DNA of 64,000 bases from an uncultured Bacteroides sp. (GCA_948847595.1 CAQOGY010000001.1:372001-436000); one strand, 5' to 3'. Counted from the stretch's first letter, positions 8,755 through 18,544 are shown. Translations and numbers: made by a program. Notes: generated by a model not told the origin, from the sequence alone.

Positions 8755-10826
8755 TGAATATAAGAAATAGATACGCTAAAGTTTGTCTTTTCTTATGGGT
8801 ATTGGGAATGTGCTTGACCGCACATTCCCTCAAAGCACAGTCCGTCATTCCTGTCCCGTTGAAAATGGAGCAGGGGACGGGCTCTTTTTTACTCTCGGAG
8901 AAAACAAAACTTTATACAAACTTACAAGGTGGAGAAGCGCAGCTTCTTGAGAATTGTCTGCAAGCATTACCGGTTCATCTCAAGAAAGGGAAAAAGAAAG
9001 ATACGCAGAATGTACTTTCTCTATTGATAACGGAAAAGAGCGGACAGTTGCCTACTCCTGAAAGTTATACGCTGTCCGTCACACCGTCCCGAATCCTGAT
9101 ACAGGCAACTTCGGGAGCCGGACTGTTTTACGGGATTCAGACACTCCTGCAATTGTCGGCGGCTTCGGGTGAAAGTATTACCGTTCCTGCCGTTGAAGTG
9201 CAGGATACCCCCCGTTTCGCCTATCGCGGATTGATGTTGGACGTGTCCCGGCATTTCCTCTCCAAAGACTTTGTGAAGAAGCAGATAGACGCACTGGCAT
9301 ACTATAAAATCAACCGCCTGCATCTGCACCTTACGGACGCGGCAGGATGGCGCATTGAAATCAAGAAATACCCCCGGCTGACAGATTTTGCCGCCTGGCG
9401 TACCGATGCCAACTGGAAGAAATGGTGGAACGGCGACCGCAAATATCTCCGTTTCGACGAACCTGGAGCTTTCGGCGGTTACTATACCCAGGATGATATC
9501 CGCGAAATCGTAGAATATGCCCGTCAGCATTTTATCACGGTTATTCCGGAGATTGAAATGCCTGCCCACTCGGAAGAAGTATTGGCAGCCTATCCGCAAC
9601 TTTCCTGTACGGGCGAACCATATAAGAACGCGGATTTCTGTGTCGGAAACGAAGAGACATTCACCTTCCTCGAAAATGTACTGACCGAAGTAATGGAGCT
9701 TTTCCCGTCGGAATATATCCACGTCGGCGGTGACGAAGCCGGTATGGCAGCATGGAAAACCTGCCCGAAATGCCAAAAGAGAATGAAGGACGAGCACCTC
9801 TCTCACGTAGACGAACTGCAAAGCTACTTGATTCACCGGATAGAAAAGTTTCTGAACGCCCGCGGCCGTCGTCTGCTCGGTTGGGACGAGATATTGAAAG
9901 GCGGTCTGGCTCCTAATGCGACAGTCATGTCATGGCGTGGGGAAGAGGGTGGCATCGCTGCCGTCACTTCCGGTCATCAGGCCATTATGACCCCCGGCGC
10001 ATTCTGCTATCTGGACAGTTATCAGGACGCCCCGTATTCTCAGCCGGAAGCTATTGGCGGATACCTGCCCTTGAAAAAAGTCTACTCCTACAATCCCGTT
10101 GCCAAATCATTGTCGGCAGAACAGGCGGAACTGGTGTATGGCGTGCAGGCTAACCTGTGGGCTGAATATATCCCGACTCCGGAACACATGGAATATATGA
10201 TGTATCCTCGTGCATTGGCGTTGGCGGAAATAGCCTGGTCGGTTCCCGAACGCAAGTCGTGGACAGACTTCCATGCCCGTGCCTTGAAAGCGGTGACGGA
10301 CTTGCAGTCAAAAGGTTATCACACTTTCGATTTGAAAAACGAGATAGGCAGCCGTCCCGAATCCACCCGTCCTGTTGACCACCTTGCTTTAGGAAAAAAG
10401 GTGATTTACAACGTTCCGTATAGTTCTCATTATACCGCCGGTGGAAATACTGCCTTGACGGACGGGATACGTGGAGACTGGACATATGGTGACGGCCGCT
10501 GGCAAGGCTTTATCAACGGCGACCGTCTGGACGTGACGATTGACCTCGAAGCCGCGACTATCATCCACTCCGTTACAGCAGCCTTTATGCAAGTGATAGG
10601 AGCGGAAGTATTCTTGCCTGCATCTGTCACGATTTCTATCTCCGATGACGGAACCAACTTCACGGAACTGAAACATCAGACCTTTGAAGTAACCAAAGAA
10701 GTCCCCATTAAATTTACGGACATTTCTTGGGAAGGGAACGCGCAAGGAAGATACGTACGCTATCAGGCAAAGGCCGGAAAAGAGTTCGGCGGATGGATAT
10801 TTACTGACGAGATAATTGTGAAATAG
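8754..10826 (+). CDS. GH20 beta-N-acetylhexosaminidase with C-terminal discoidin-like domain
   Basis: 690 residues with an ordinary signal peptide (about 1-29, ending SLKAQ) rather than a lipobox, so it is likely soluble in the periplasm, unlike its neighbour. GH20b domain about 33-150, GH20 barrel about 155-510 with HVGGDEA near 322-328. The C-terminal 130 residues look like an F5/8 type C module; the chitobiase-C insert of the previous enzyme is missing. It is a clear paralogue of the upstream enzyme with shared blocks such as GYLPLE/K-VYSY, and starts within that gene's stop codon. Two linked hexosaminidases with different anchoring suggest different linkages or compartments. A hairpin terminator follows. 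Confidence 0.92.
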   Translation: MNIRNRYAKVCLFLWVLGMCLTAHSLKAQSVIPVPLKMEQGTGSFLLSEKTKLYTNLQGGEAQLLENCLQALPVHLKKGKKKDTQNVLSLLITEKSGQLPTPESYTLSVTPSRILIQATSGAGLFYGIQTLLQLSAASGESITVPAVEVQDTPRFAYRGLMLDVSRHFLSKDFVKKQIDALAYYKINRLHLHLTDAAGWRIEIKKYPRLTDFAAWRTDANWKKWWNGDRKYLRFDEPGAFGGYYTQDDIREIVEYARQHFITVIPEIEMPAHSEEVLAAYPQLSCTGEPYKNADFCVGNEETFTFLENVLTEVMELFPSEYIHVGGDEAGMAAWKTCPKCQKRMKDEHLSHVDELQSYLIHRIEKFLNARGRRLLGWDEILKGGLAPNATVMSWRGEEGGIAAVTSGHQAIMTPGAFCYLDSYQDAPYSQPEAIGGYLPLKKVYSYNPVAKSLSAEQAELVYGVQANLWAEYIPTPEHMEYMMYPRALALAEIAWSVPERKSWTDFHARALKAVTDLQSKGYHTFDLKNEIGSRPESTRPVDHLALGKKVIYNVPYSSHYTAGGNTALTDGIRGDWTYGDGRWQGFINGDRLDVTIDLEAATIIHSVTAAFMQVIGAEVFLPASVTISISDDGTNFTELKHQTFEVTKEVPIKFTDISWEGNAQGRYVRYQAKAGKEFGGWIFTDEIIVK

Positions 10827-10844
10827 ATATTCGGACATGGATTA

Positions 10845-10885
10845 AAAAAAAGAGGGAATGTACTCAACCAGATTCTCTCTTTTTT
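10845..10885 (+). terminator. Rho-independent-like terminator after the GH20 pair
   Basis: A 15-bp A-rich/T-rich stem (one G.T wobble) with an 11-base loop ends in a run of seven Ts, 18 bp after the stop of the second GH20. It separates the glycosidase genes from susC/susD. Confidence 0.6.
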
Positions 10886-11015
10886 TGTTATATTTATATC
10901 AGAAGTCTGCTTTAAAAACGAAAGTATCTCAAATTCCTTCCGGAAGGAAGAGATTTGAATAGAATCAACAGCTTGGAGTAGACACTATTGTAACATTACC
11001 TTAAAAATAATTATT

Positions 11016-13763
11016 ATGGTACGACGACACGGTAAACTAATTTTTCTCGGTCTTCTTCTGATAACCTTTTGTGGCAACCTGTTTGCACAGAAGATTCCCC
11101 TGACAGTCCCCATAGATTCCTTAATCACGGTAGGATATGCCACCGGAAGTCTGAAAACCATCTCCGGCTCCGTAGAGAAAATCACGGAAAGACAGATGAA
11201 CAAAGACCAGATAACGAATCCTTTGGAAGCGATTCGCGGCCGTGTCCCCGGTCTGACCATCCAACGGGCAACGAACGGGCCTGCCGCCCTCGACGCCGTT
11301 CGCCTGCGGGGAACCACCTCTCTGACCAGTGGCAACGACCCGCTGATCATCGTCGACGGAGTATTCGGCGACCTTAGTATGCTGACCTCTATTTACCCCA
11401 CCGACATCGAAAGCTTCACCATCTTGAAAGATGCTTCCGAAACCGCCCAATACGGTTCACGCGGTGCGTCCGGTGTCATCGAAGTCACCACGAAAAAAGG
11501 AAGGCAAGGCCGGACGCAAGTCGCCTACAACGGCAGCTTCGGCATCTCCACCGTCTACAAAAACCTGAAAATGCTCTCCGGCAACGAATTCCGCCAGGTA
11601 GCTTCAGAACGTGGCATCTCCATCCTCGACAAAGGAAACAACACCAACTTCCAGAAAGAAATAGAACAAACCGGCTTACAACAAAATCACCACATCGCCT
11701 TCTACGGCGGTTCCAGTGAATCCAACTACCGTGTCTCCCTCGGTTTCATGGATCGTCAGGGAGTCATACTGAACGAGGACATGAAGAACTTCACCTCCAA
11801 CATGAACATGAACCAAAAGATGTTCGACGGTTTTCTGGACTGCGAACTGGGAATGTTCGGTTCTATCCTCAAGAACCATAACCTCGTAGATTATCAGAAA
11901 ACATTCTACTCCGCCGCCACCTTCAACCCCACATACCCCAACCATAAAGACCCCGTCACCAACTCTTGGGACGGCATCACCACCGCCAGCCAAATTACCA
12001 ACCCACTGGCATGGATGGAAGTGCAGGACGACGATGCCACCTCACATATCAGCACCCACGCCCGACTGACATTCAACCTGATGAAAGAACTGAAACTCAC
12101 ACTGTTTGGTGCCTATACCTACAACATCGTCGAAAACTCCCAATACCTCCCCACGTCCGTATGGGCAAACGGCCAAGCCTACAAAGGAACGAAAAAACGT
12201 GAATCCCTGCTAGGCAACATGATGCTGACCTACAAGAAGAACTGGAGAAAACACTTCTTCGACGCACTCGCCCTTGCCGAAGTCCAGAAAGAAACTTACA
12301 CCGGATACTACACCACAGTGACCAACTTCAGCACTGACAAATTCGGCTACAACAACCTGCAAGCAGGAGCGCTCCGCCTGTGGGAAGGCACGAACTCCTA
12401 CTACGAGCAGCCCCGCCTTGCATCCTTCATGGGACGCTTCAACTACACCTACGCCGACCGCTACATCTTGACTTTGAACGCCCGCACGGACGCATCCTCA
12501 AAATTCGGCTCTAATCATAAATGGGGATTTTTCCCTTCCGCATCCGCCGCCTGGGTAATCAGTGAAGAGAAATTCATGAAACAACTCCCGATGGTCGATA
12601 ACCTGAAATTCCGTATCGGCTACGGTCTGGCAGGCAACCAAAGCGGAATCGACTCCTACACAACCCTGAACCTCGTCAAACCGAACGGCGTTGTCCCCGT
12701 AGGAAACTCCGCCATTGTCTCCCTGGGCGACTTGCGGAATACCAACCCCGACCTGAAATGGGAAGTAAAACATACCTTCAATACCGGTATCGACGTCGCC
12801 CTGTTCGGCAACCGTCTGCTGCTCTCCGCCAACTATTACAACTCCCGCACCACCGATATGCTCTACCTCTACAATGTCAGCGTACCGCCATTCACCTACA
12901 ACACCCTGTTGGCCAACATCGGCTCCATGCGCAACTGGGGTACTGAAATCGCCATCGGCATCACCCCTCTGAAAACACCGGACATGGAACTGAACATCAA
13001 CGCCAACATCACTTTCCAACGCAACAAACTGCTCTCACTGAGCGGTATGTACAACGGTGAAATGATTTCCGCCCCCGAATACAAAAGCCTTGCCAGCCTT
13101 GACGGTGCCGGCTTCCACGGCGGATACAACCACATCGTCTACCAAATGGTAGGCCAGCCCTTAGGTGTCTTCTACCTTCCCCACAGCACCGGACTGGAAT
13201 CCGACGGCAACGGCGGATACACCTACGGCATCGCCGACCTGAACGGCGGCGGTGTCAGCCTCGAAGACGGTGAAGACCGCTACGTGGCAGGACAGGCCGT
13301 CCCCAAAACGATACTCGGTTCCAACATCAGCTTCCGCTACAAACGCTTCGACCTCTCCGTCCAAATCAACGGAGCTTTCGGGCATAAAATCTACAATGGA
13401 ACTTCCCTGACGTATATGAATATGAACATCTTCCCCGACTATAACGTCATGAAAGCAGCTCCGAAGCAGAACATCAAAGACCAGACCGCCACCGACTACT
13501 GGTTGGAAAAAGGGGATTACGTCAACTTCGACTACGTCACCCTGGGCTGGAACGTCCCCATAGAGAAAGTGCAGAAACTCAAAAAGTATGTCCGTTCCCT
13601 GCGTCTGGCATTCACCGTCAACAACCTGGCGACTATCTCCGGTTATTCGGGACTCTCTCCGATGATTAACAGCTCCACCGTCAACTCAACCTTGGGCGTG
13701 GACGACAAACGCGGCTACCCGTTAGCCCGCATCTACATACTAGGATTAAGTATCAACTTCTAA
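11016..13763 (+). CDS. SusC/RagA-family TonB-dependent outer-membrane transporter, compact form
   Basis: 915 residues, short for SusC homologues (usually 1000-1100). The signal peptide (ending FAQ near 25) is followed almost at once by a TonB-box-like ITVGYAT and the plug (NPLEAIRGRVPGL near 70, DPLIIVDGV near 110, LKDASETAQYGSRGASGV near 140). The N-terminal carboxypeptidase-D-regulatory-like domain common in SusC is therefore absent. The rest is a 22-strand barrel ending in the expected C-terminal aromatic residue (LSINF). With the SusD partner 11 bp downstream it would import oligosaccharides released by the upstream enzymes. Codon use is unusually C-ending compared with the flanking genes. 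Confidence 0.93.
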   Translation: MVRRHGKLIFLGLLLITFCGNLFAQKIPLTVPIDSLITVGYATGSLKTISGSVEKITERQMNKDQITNPLEAIRGRVPGLTIQRATNGPAALDAVRLRGTTSLTSGNDPLIIVDGVFGDLSMLTSIYPTDIESFTILKDASETAQYGSRGASGVIEVTTKKGRQGRTQVAYNGSFGISTVYKNLKMLSGNEFRQVASERGISILDKGNNTNFQKEIEQTGLQQNHHIAFYGGSSESNYRVSLGFMDRQGVILNEDMKNFTSNMNMNQKMFDGFLDCELGMFGSILKNHNLVDYQKTFYSAATFNPTYPNHKDPVTNSWDGITTASQITNPLAWMEVQDDDATSHISTHARLTFNLMKELKLTLFGAYTYNIVENSQYLPTSVWANGQAYKGTKKRESLLGNMMLTYKKNWRKHFFDALALAEVQKETYTGYYTTVTNFSTDKFGYNNLQAGALRLWEGTNSYYEQPRLASFMGRFNYTYADRYILTLNARTDASSKFGSNHKWGFFPSASAAWVISEEKFMKQLPMVDNLKFRIGYGLAGNQSGIDSYTTLNLVKPNGVVPVGNSAIVSLGDLRNTNPDLKWEVKHTFNTGIDVALFGNRLLLSANYYNSRTTDMLYLYNVSVPPFTYNTLLANIGSMRNWGTEIAIGITPLKTPDMELNINANITFQRNKLLSLSGMYNGEMISAPEYKSLASLDGAGFHGGYNHIVYQMVGQPLGVFYLPHSTGLESDGNGGYTYGIADLNGGGVSLEDGEDRYVAGQAVPKTILGSNISFRYKRFDLSVQINGAFGHKIYNGTSLTYMNMNIFPDYNVMKAAPKQNIKDQTATDYWLEKGDYVNFDYVTLGWNVPIEKVQKLKKYVRSLRLAFTVNNLATISGYSGLSPMINSSTVNSTLGVDDKRGYPLARIYILGLSINF

Positions 13764-13774
13764 AAGAGGACAAC

Positions 13775-15409
13775 ATGATAAAAACATATTTGAAAAATAT
13801 AGGACTTATCCTTATTGCATGCACCACTTTCTTTTCATGCGATAAATTCCTGGAAGAAAATCCAAAGGATAAACTTCCCGCCGATGACGTTTACAATAAA
13901 CTGTCAGACGTATATCTCAACGCCGTAGCCTCGCTCTATACCTACATCGGCGGTTACAGCGACAGCCAGGGACTGCAAGGAACGGGTAGGGGAGTCTACG
14001 ACCTCAATACCTTCACCACCGACGAAGCCATCATCCCCACACGTGGCGGCGACTGGTACGATGGTGGCTTTTGGCAAGGTCTGTTTCTCCACGACTGGGG
14101 TATCGAGAACGATGCCATCCAAGCCACTTGGGAATACCTCTACAAAGTCGTTATGCTAAGCAACAAATCATTAGAAATAATAGACAAATTCAGCGAAACC
14201 CACTCCGACGCGGAACTTCCCGCCTACCGTGCAGAAGTGCAAGCCATGCGTGCCATGTATTATTATTACCTGATGGACTTATTTGCCCGCATCCCCTTGG
14301 TGCAATCTTCTTCCGTAGCCATGAAAGACGTCGTCCAAAGCGACCGCAAAACCGTCTTTGAATTTATATTCCGCGAATTGCAGGAAGCCGCCCCCTTGTT
14401 AAGTGTCGCGCACAGTAACCAATCTGGCCCTTACTATGGTCGTATCACCCGTCCCGTGGTCACTTTCCTGTTGGCCAAACTAGCCTTGAACGCCGAAATC
14501 TATACCGACAACGACTGGACGGACACTCAGCGTCCGGACGGAAAGAACATCAAATTCACCGTAAACGGTAATGAACTTAACGCCTGGGAGACTACCATCT
14601 ACTACTGCGACCAACTGGAATCCCTTGGCTACAAACTGGAACCGGAATACGAAACGAACTTCTCCATATTCAACGAACCATCGGTAGAGAACATCTTCAC
14701 CATCCCGATGAACAAAACCCTGTACACCAATCAAATGCAATACCTCTTCCGCTCCCGTCACTATAACCACGCCAAAGCCTACGGACTAAGCGGCGAGAAC
14801 GGGCCCAGTGCAACGATTGAAGCCCTCGAAACCTTCGGCTACGAAACACCCGAACAAGACCCCCGTTTCGATATCTGCTACTTCGCCGGCATCGTGCGCG
14901 ACCTCAAAGGCAACATCATCAAACTGGACAACGGCACCGTCCTTGAATATCTTCCTTGGAAAGTAGAACTCGATATCACCGACACCCCCTACGAACAAAC
15001 AGCCGGTGCACGCATGAAAAAGTACGAAGTAGACCCTACCGCCACCAAAGACGGTAAATTGATGGAAAACGACATTGTACTCTTCCGCTACGCCGATGCC
15101 TTACTGATGAAAAGCGAAGCAAAAGTACGCAACGGCGAAAGCGGCGATGATGAACTGAACGAAGTACGTAGCCGTGTGAACGCCTCTTCCCGTTCCGCCA
15201 CCTTAGAAAATATTCTTGCCGAACGCCAACTTGAACTGGCATGGGAAGGCTGGAGACGCCAGGACTTGATACGCTTCGGGCAGTTCACAAGAGCTTATAG
15301 CAGCCGCCCGCAATTGCCCAAAGAGGAGAGTGGCTATACTACTGTATTCCCCATCCCTGAAAAGATACGGGTAATGAATGATAATCTGACGCAGAATCCG
15401 GGATACTAA
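13775..15409 (+). CDS. SusD/RagB-family surface glycan-binding lipoprotein
   Basis: 544 residues with a lipobox (FFSC, Cys about 23) and the typical SusD start DKFLEENP. The tetratricopeptide-rich N-half (AMRAMYYYYLMDLF near 155) and the C-terminal ILAERQLELAWEGWRRQDLIRFGQF block near 475-500 are diagnostic for RagB/SusD. It caps the SusC barrel and binds the glycan at the cell surface. It closes the PUL; a GAAA-loop hairpin follows. Confidence 0.94.
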   Translation: MIKTYLKNIGLILIACTTFFSCDKFLEENPKDKLPADDVYNKLSDVYLNAVASLYTYIGGYSDSQGLQGTGRGVYDLNTFTTDEAIIPTRGGDWYDGGFWQGLFLHDWGIENDAIQATWEYLYKVVMLSNKSLEIIDKFSETHSDAELPAYRAEVQAMRAMYYYYLMDLFARIPLVQSSSVAMKDVVQSDRKTVFEFIFRELQEAAPLLSVAHSNQSGPYYGRITRPVVTFLLAKLALNAEIYTDNDWTDTQRPDGKNIKFTVNGNELNAWETTIYYCDQLESLGYKLEPEYETNFSIFNEPSVENIFTIPMNKTLYTNQMQYLFRSRHYNHAKAYGLSGENGPSATIEALETFGYETPEQDPRFDICYFAGIVRDLKGNIIKLDNGTVLEYLPWKVELDITDTPYEQTAGARMKKYEVDPTATKDGKLMENDIVLFRYADALLMKSEAKVRNGESGDDELNEVRSRVNASSRSATLENILAERQLELAWEGWRRQDLIRFGQFTRAYSSRPQLPKEESGYTTVFPIPEKIRVMNDNLTQNPGY

Positions 15410-15433
15410 TAAAGTAATAAAAGTGAAATAATA

Positions 15434-15455
15434 AAAGCCGGAGAAATCCGGCTTT
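15434..15455. terminator. Hairpin terminator between susD and the convergent orphan gene
   Basis: A perfect 9-bp stem (AAAGCCGGA/TCCGGCTTT) closes a GAAA tetraloop. It lies 25 bp after susD and 10 bp beyond the end of the leftward gene, and its A/T flanks allow it to act in both directions. Confidence 0.7.
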
Positions 15456-15464
15456 GGTTGATGG

Positions 15465-16208
15465 TTACTTTTCCCATTGTATTCTATAGAAATATCCAGG
15501 TGCGGGATTGATTAAATAATATTCATAACATTTTGCACGTTCATCGAATGTAATGCTACCGATTTCTTCATATTCTGTTGGTGTTTTACAATCTATCGGT
15601 CTTTTTAGCACTTTAGCTGGTTGCTGAAAATCATCTTTATATTTTAGGATTACACGATAATGGATAATGTTAATGTAGGATTCAACCTTATAATCTAAAT
15701 AGGGTTTAGCTTTTCCATCGTAATCGTCTGTTTCTGCCCTAAAATGAACGACTCCTGTTTCATTATATAATAAGGGTTTTTCAAATGTCAATATAGCTTT
15801 GTCATAGTCATGCTCATTTGTTATGACATCTTTGACTTTTTGAAATCTTGATGATACCTTAGGCAGTTGAGAACCTGACCATTTGAAGTTTTGGTCTATT
15901 TCTGATAAGACAAGTCGTTTGGATTGGATCACTCTATAAGTCTCGAATATACTATGTGTTTTGTCTAATGCTTCAAACTTTGTAAAAACAGATACTTTTA
16001 AATGATTGTTTTCATTACTACGTTTAACAAACGAATAAATAGCCCATATAATACTCATAAGAAGTACTAATATACATATGCAAAAAAATGATAGCGCAAT
16101 AATGGCATTAGTAGTGTCAGAAAATGCAAGTATTAAAATTCCTATAATTGAAGCAAATCCGGCTGTACTGTTAAATATTGTCGATAAATTTTCTTTTAAA
16201 AATCTCAT
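15465..16208 (-). CDS. Two-TM membrane protein with beta-rich C-terminal domain, unknown function
   Basis: 247 residues, not recognised. Two hydrophobic helices lie near the N-terminus (about 15-30 and 36-60), followed by a Lys/Arg stop-transfer stretch and a soluble region of about 180 residues. The last 110 residues are rich in alternating hydrophobic and polar residues and aromatics (YFYRIQWEK at the end), suggesting a beta-sandwich or barrel. The gene is clearly more AT-rich than the PUL and dnaJ on either side, and has its own long leader, so it is probably a recent insertion. The 2TM plus beta-domain layout recalls membrane effectors of CBASS systems, but no nucleotidyltransferase or other defence gene is next to it, so this is only an architectural comparison. 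Confidence 0.6.
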   Translation of the reverse strand: MRFLKENLSTIFNSTAGFASIIGILILAFSDTTNAIIALSFFCICILVLLMSIIWAIYSFVKRSNENNHLKVSVFTKFEALDKTHSIFETYRVIQSKRLVLSEIDQNFKWSGSQLPKVSSRFQKVKDVITNEHDYDKAILTFEKPLLYNETGVVHFRAETDDYDGKAKPYLDYKVESYINIIHYRVILKYKDDFQQPAKVLKRPIDCKTPTEYEEIGSITFDERAKCYEYYLINPAPGYFYRIQWEK

Positions 16209-16236
16209 CTGTGATTGTGTTTGTAATATAAATAAA

Positions 16237-16260
16237 GCAATGTATATTTATATACATTGC
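16237..16260. repeat. Perfect palindrome upstream of the 2TM gene
   Basis: 10-bp arms (GCAATGTATA) around a TTTA loop, 29 bases before the start codon at 16208. It could be an operator or a hairpin in the leader RNA. Confidence 0.6.
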
Positions 16261-16436
16261 TTGTTATTTTCTAATTCTAATTTGATTACTCAGTCTGATC
16301 CCATAATTATATCCTCCTTACTTTTAATAGAGAGGTGCTTGAAGCACTCTATACAATTAGTATTTGATATGTTGCTTTATAATAATAACGTTAATAACCT
16401 TATTATGTTGCAAATATACGAAATATATTATGGAGT

Positions 16437-16460
16437 ATTGATTGATTGATTGATTGATTG
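16437..16460. repeat. (ATTG)6 simple sequence repeat
   Basis: Six uninterrupted ATTG units, followed by a partial seventh. Tetranucleotide runs are prone to slippage; here it lies outside coding sequence, upstream of the -7 box of the 2TM gene. Confidence 0.9.
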
Positions 16461-16587
16461 ATGTACCTTAGTGGTTTTTAACACTTTTGGCTTACTGTTC
16501 AATGCCTTTTTCTCTGGTTTTGAGAGTGCTCCACCCTATGTTTGAAACAGGATGGAGCATTTGGTGTTATTTTTATATAGCAAAGTC

Positions 16588-17778
16588 TTAGTCGAAGAAA
16601 CTCTTGAACTTCTTGAAAATCTTCTCCTTCACCGACGTGCTCGGCTTGAAGTTGTCCGAATTCTCCATCTTCTCGAGCGTACTCTTCTCCTCCTTGTTAA
16701 GAGCTTCCGGCACATAAATACTGATATTCACGAGCAAATCCCCCGTTCCATATCCATTCACGTTCGGCAATCCCTTACCGCGTAGACGGAGCACCTTGCC
16801 CGGCTGAGTACCCGAATCAATCTTCACCTTCACCTTGCCGTCAATCGTCGGAATCTCCACGGCACCGCCCAGCGCAGCCGTCGGGAAACTCAACAACAGA
16901 TTGTAAATCAAGTCATTCTCGTCGCGAATCAAGTCCGGATGCGGTTCTTCCTCTACGAGAATCAGCAAATCGCCTGCCACGCCATTATGCTTTCCGGCAT
17001 TACCCTTGCCACCCATAGAGAGTTGCATACCCTCTGCCACTCCGGCAGGAATCTTCACCGTCACCACCTCTTCACCGTAAATGATTCCGTCGCCACCACA
17101 CTTCTTGCACTTGTTCTTGATAATCTTACCTTCACCATTACAAGTAGAGCAAGTGACACGCGTCTGCATAGTCCCTAGAATCGTCTGCTGGTTGCGAATC
17201 GTCGAACCGCTACCCTTACAAGTAGGGCAAGTCTCCGAACCACCATCGCCCTCGGCACCAGAGCCATGACACTGGTCGCACGGCACATATTTCTTGAGCT
17301 TAAACTTCTTTTCCACCCCTTCGGAAATCTCCTTCAGAGTCAGTTTCACCTTGACGCGAAGGTCACTTCCGCGATACCGGCGCTGCTGTGAACCGCCGCC
17401 ACCGCCGCCGAATCCGCCAAAACCGCTGAATCCGCCGCCGAAGCCACCGCCACGACCGCCGAAGATATCGCCGAACATAGAGAAAATGTCATCCATCGAC
17501 ATACCTTCGCCACCGAAACCGCCGAACGGCCCGCCATTGCCTGCCGCGCCGCTCACGCCCGCATGACCGAACTGGTCATAACGTGAACGCTTGTCCGGAT
17601 TACTCAATACATCATAAGCCTCGGCTGCCTCTTTAAACTTCTCTTCCGCTTCCTTATCCCCCGGATTCTTGTCAGGGTGATACTGAATCGCCTTCTTGCG
17701 GTATGCCTTCTTTATTTCTTCTACTGTGGCGGTCTTCGTCACTTCCAGTATTTCGTAATAATCTCTTTTTTCTGCCAT
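16588..17778 (-). CDS. dnaJ: Molecular chaperone DnaJ (Hsp40)
   Basis: 396 residues with all family parts in order: J domain with HPD (about 35), a long Gly/Phe-rich linker (about 75-130), four zinc-binding CxxCxGxG modules (CDQCHGSG, CPTCKGSG, CSTCNGEG, CKKCGGDG, about 165-245) and the C-terminal substrate-binding domain. It delivers unfolded clients to DnaK and stimulates its ATPase. It lies 26 bp downstream of grpE on the same strand, a usual co-chaperone pair; dnaK is not in the window. Confidence 0.97.
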   Translation of the reverse strand: MAEKRDYYEILEVTKTATVEEIKKAYRKKAIQYHPDKNPGDKEAEEKFKEAAEAYDVLSNPDKRSRYDQFGHAGVSGAAGNGGPFGGFGGEGMSMDDIFSMFGDIFGGRGGGFGGGFSGFGGFGGGGGGSQQRRYRGSDLRVKVKLTLKEISEGVEKKFKLKKYVPCDQCHGSGAEGDGGSETCPTCKGSGSTIRNQQTILGTMQTRVTCSTCNGEGKIIKNKCKKCGGDGIIYGEEVVTVKIPAGVAEGMQLSMGGKGNAGKHNGVAGDLLILVEEEPHPDLIRDENDLIYNLLLSFPTAALGGAVEIPTIDGKVKVKIDSGTQPGKVLRLRGKGLPNVNGYGTGDLLVNISIYVPEALNKEEKSTLEKMENSDNFKPSTSVKEKIFKKFKSFFD

Positions 17779-17804
17779 GCTTCTTTGTCAATTACAAATT
17801 AATC

Positions 17805-18389
17805 TTATTCCCCTACAACTACCTTCGCGTGACGGAGCACCTTGTCGTTCAATGTATAACCCGTCTGCACACAATCCAGAATCTTGCCCTTCTGTTCTTC
17901 CGACGGAGCAGGAATCACTGCGATGGCTTCATGATAATCCGTATCGAGCGGCTGGTCTTTCGTCTCGATGACCTTTACGCCGTTCTGTGCCAGTACAGCC
18001 AGAAACTTATTGTAAATCAGCTCAACGCCTTCCTTTACGGCATTCACATCCGTTGCCGTCTCCATCGTCTTGATGGCACGCTCGAAGTCGTCCACTACCG
18101 GAAGAATGCTGCTCAGGCTCTTTTCGCCACCATTCAGAATCAGCTCCGCTTTCTCCTTTATAGTGCGCTTGCGATAATTGTCAAACTCGGCGGACAATCG
18201 CAGATACTTATCCTTCTGCTCCTCGATAGTCTCCTGAGCCTTTCCCAATTCCTGCTCAAGCTCTTCCTCGTGCGTCAGCGGCGCTGCGTCTTCAGCCTGT
18301 TCGTTTTGCGGTTGGTCTTCCGCACCATTATTCAGAATGTCTTCCACATTCATCTCTTCTTCCTTCACTTTTTTTTCTTTCGGATCCAT
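17805..18389 (-). CDS. grpE: Nucleotide exchange factor GrpE
   Basis: 194 residues: an acidic, poorly ordered N-terminus, a long coiled coil (about 45-105, EELEQELGKAQETIEEQKDK) and the beta-wing domain with the signature NGVKVIETKDQPLDTDYHEA near 135-155. GrpE exchanges ADP for ATP on DnaK. A minus-strand -7 box (TACCTTTG) lies about 155 bases upstream. It is the first gene of the grpE-dnaJ operon. Confidence 0.97.
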   Translation of the reverse strand: MDPKEKKVKEEEMNVEDILNNGAEDQPQNEQAEDAAPLTHEEELEQELGKAQETIEEQKDKYLRLSAEFDNYRKRTIKEKAELILNGGEKSLSSILPVVDDFERAIKTMETATDVNAVKEGVELIYNKFLAVLAQNGVKVIETKDQPLDTDYHEAIAVIPAPSEEQKGKILDCVQTGYTLNDKVLRHAKVVVGE

Positions 18390-18544
18390 ATTGGTATTTA
18401 CTATTTTACTTATTACTATTTACTGTTTAAAAAACACGCGTCATCCGTATAAGATACCGCCTGTAAACATGCCGGGCTGACCGGATGTCATTGATTCTGC
18501 CTGCAAAAACTTTGCCAAGTTGGCCGTTTTGCCAAAAAACGCTG

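Larger units (their letters stand above)
16209..16587. other. 379-bp intergenic stretch between dnaJ and the 2TM gene
   Basis: Holds the palindrome at 16237-16260, a leftward -7 box (TATATTTG on the minus strand, 16411-16418) that would give the 2TM gene a leader of about 195 nt, six ATTG units at 16437-16460, and a 10-bp hairpin with one mismatch at 16530-16560 that probably ends dnaJ transcription. No coding potential was seen. Confidence 0.55.

Noticed and set aside
10150..10485. 111-codon minus-strand frame at the end of the second GH20 gene
   Set aside because: Antisense to the discoidin-like domain, without supporting signals.
17294..17566. Proline-rich plus-strand frame over dnaJ
   Set aside because: It is the antisense of the Gly/Phe-rich linker of DnaJ.
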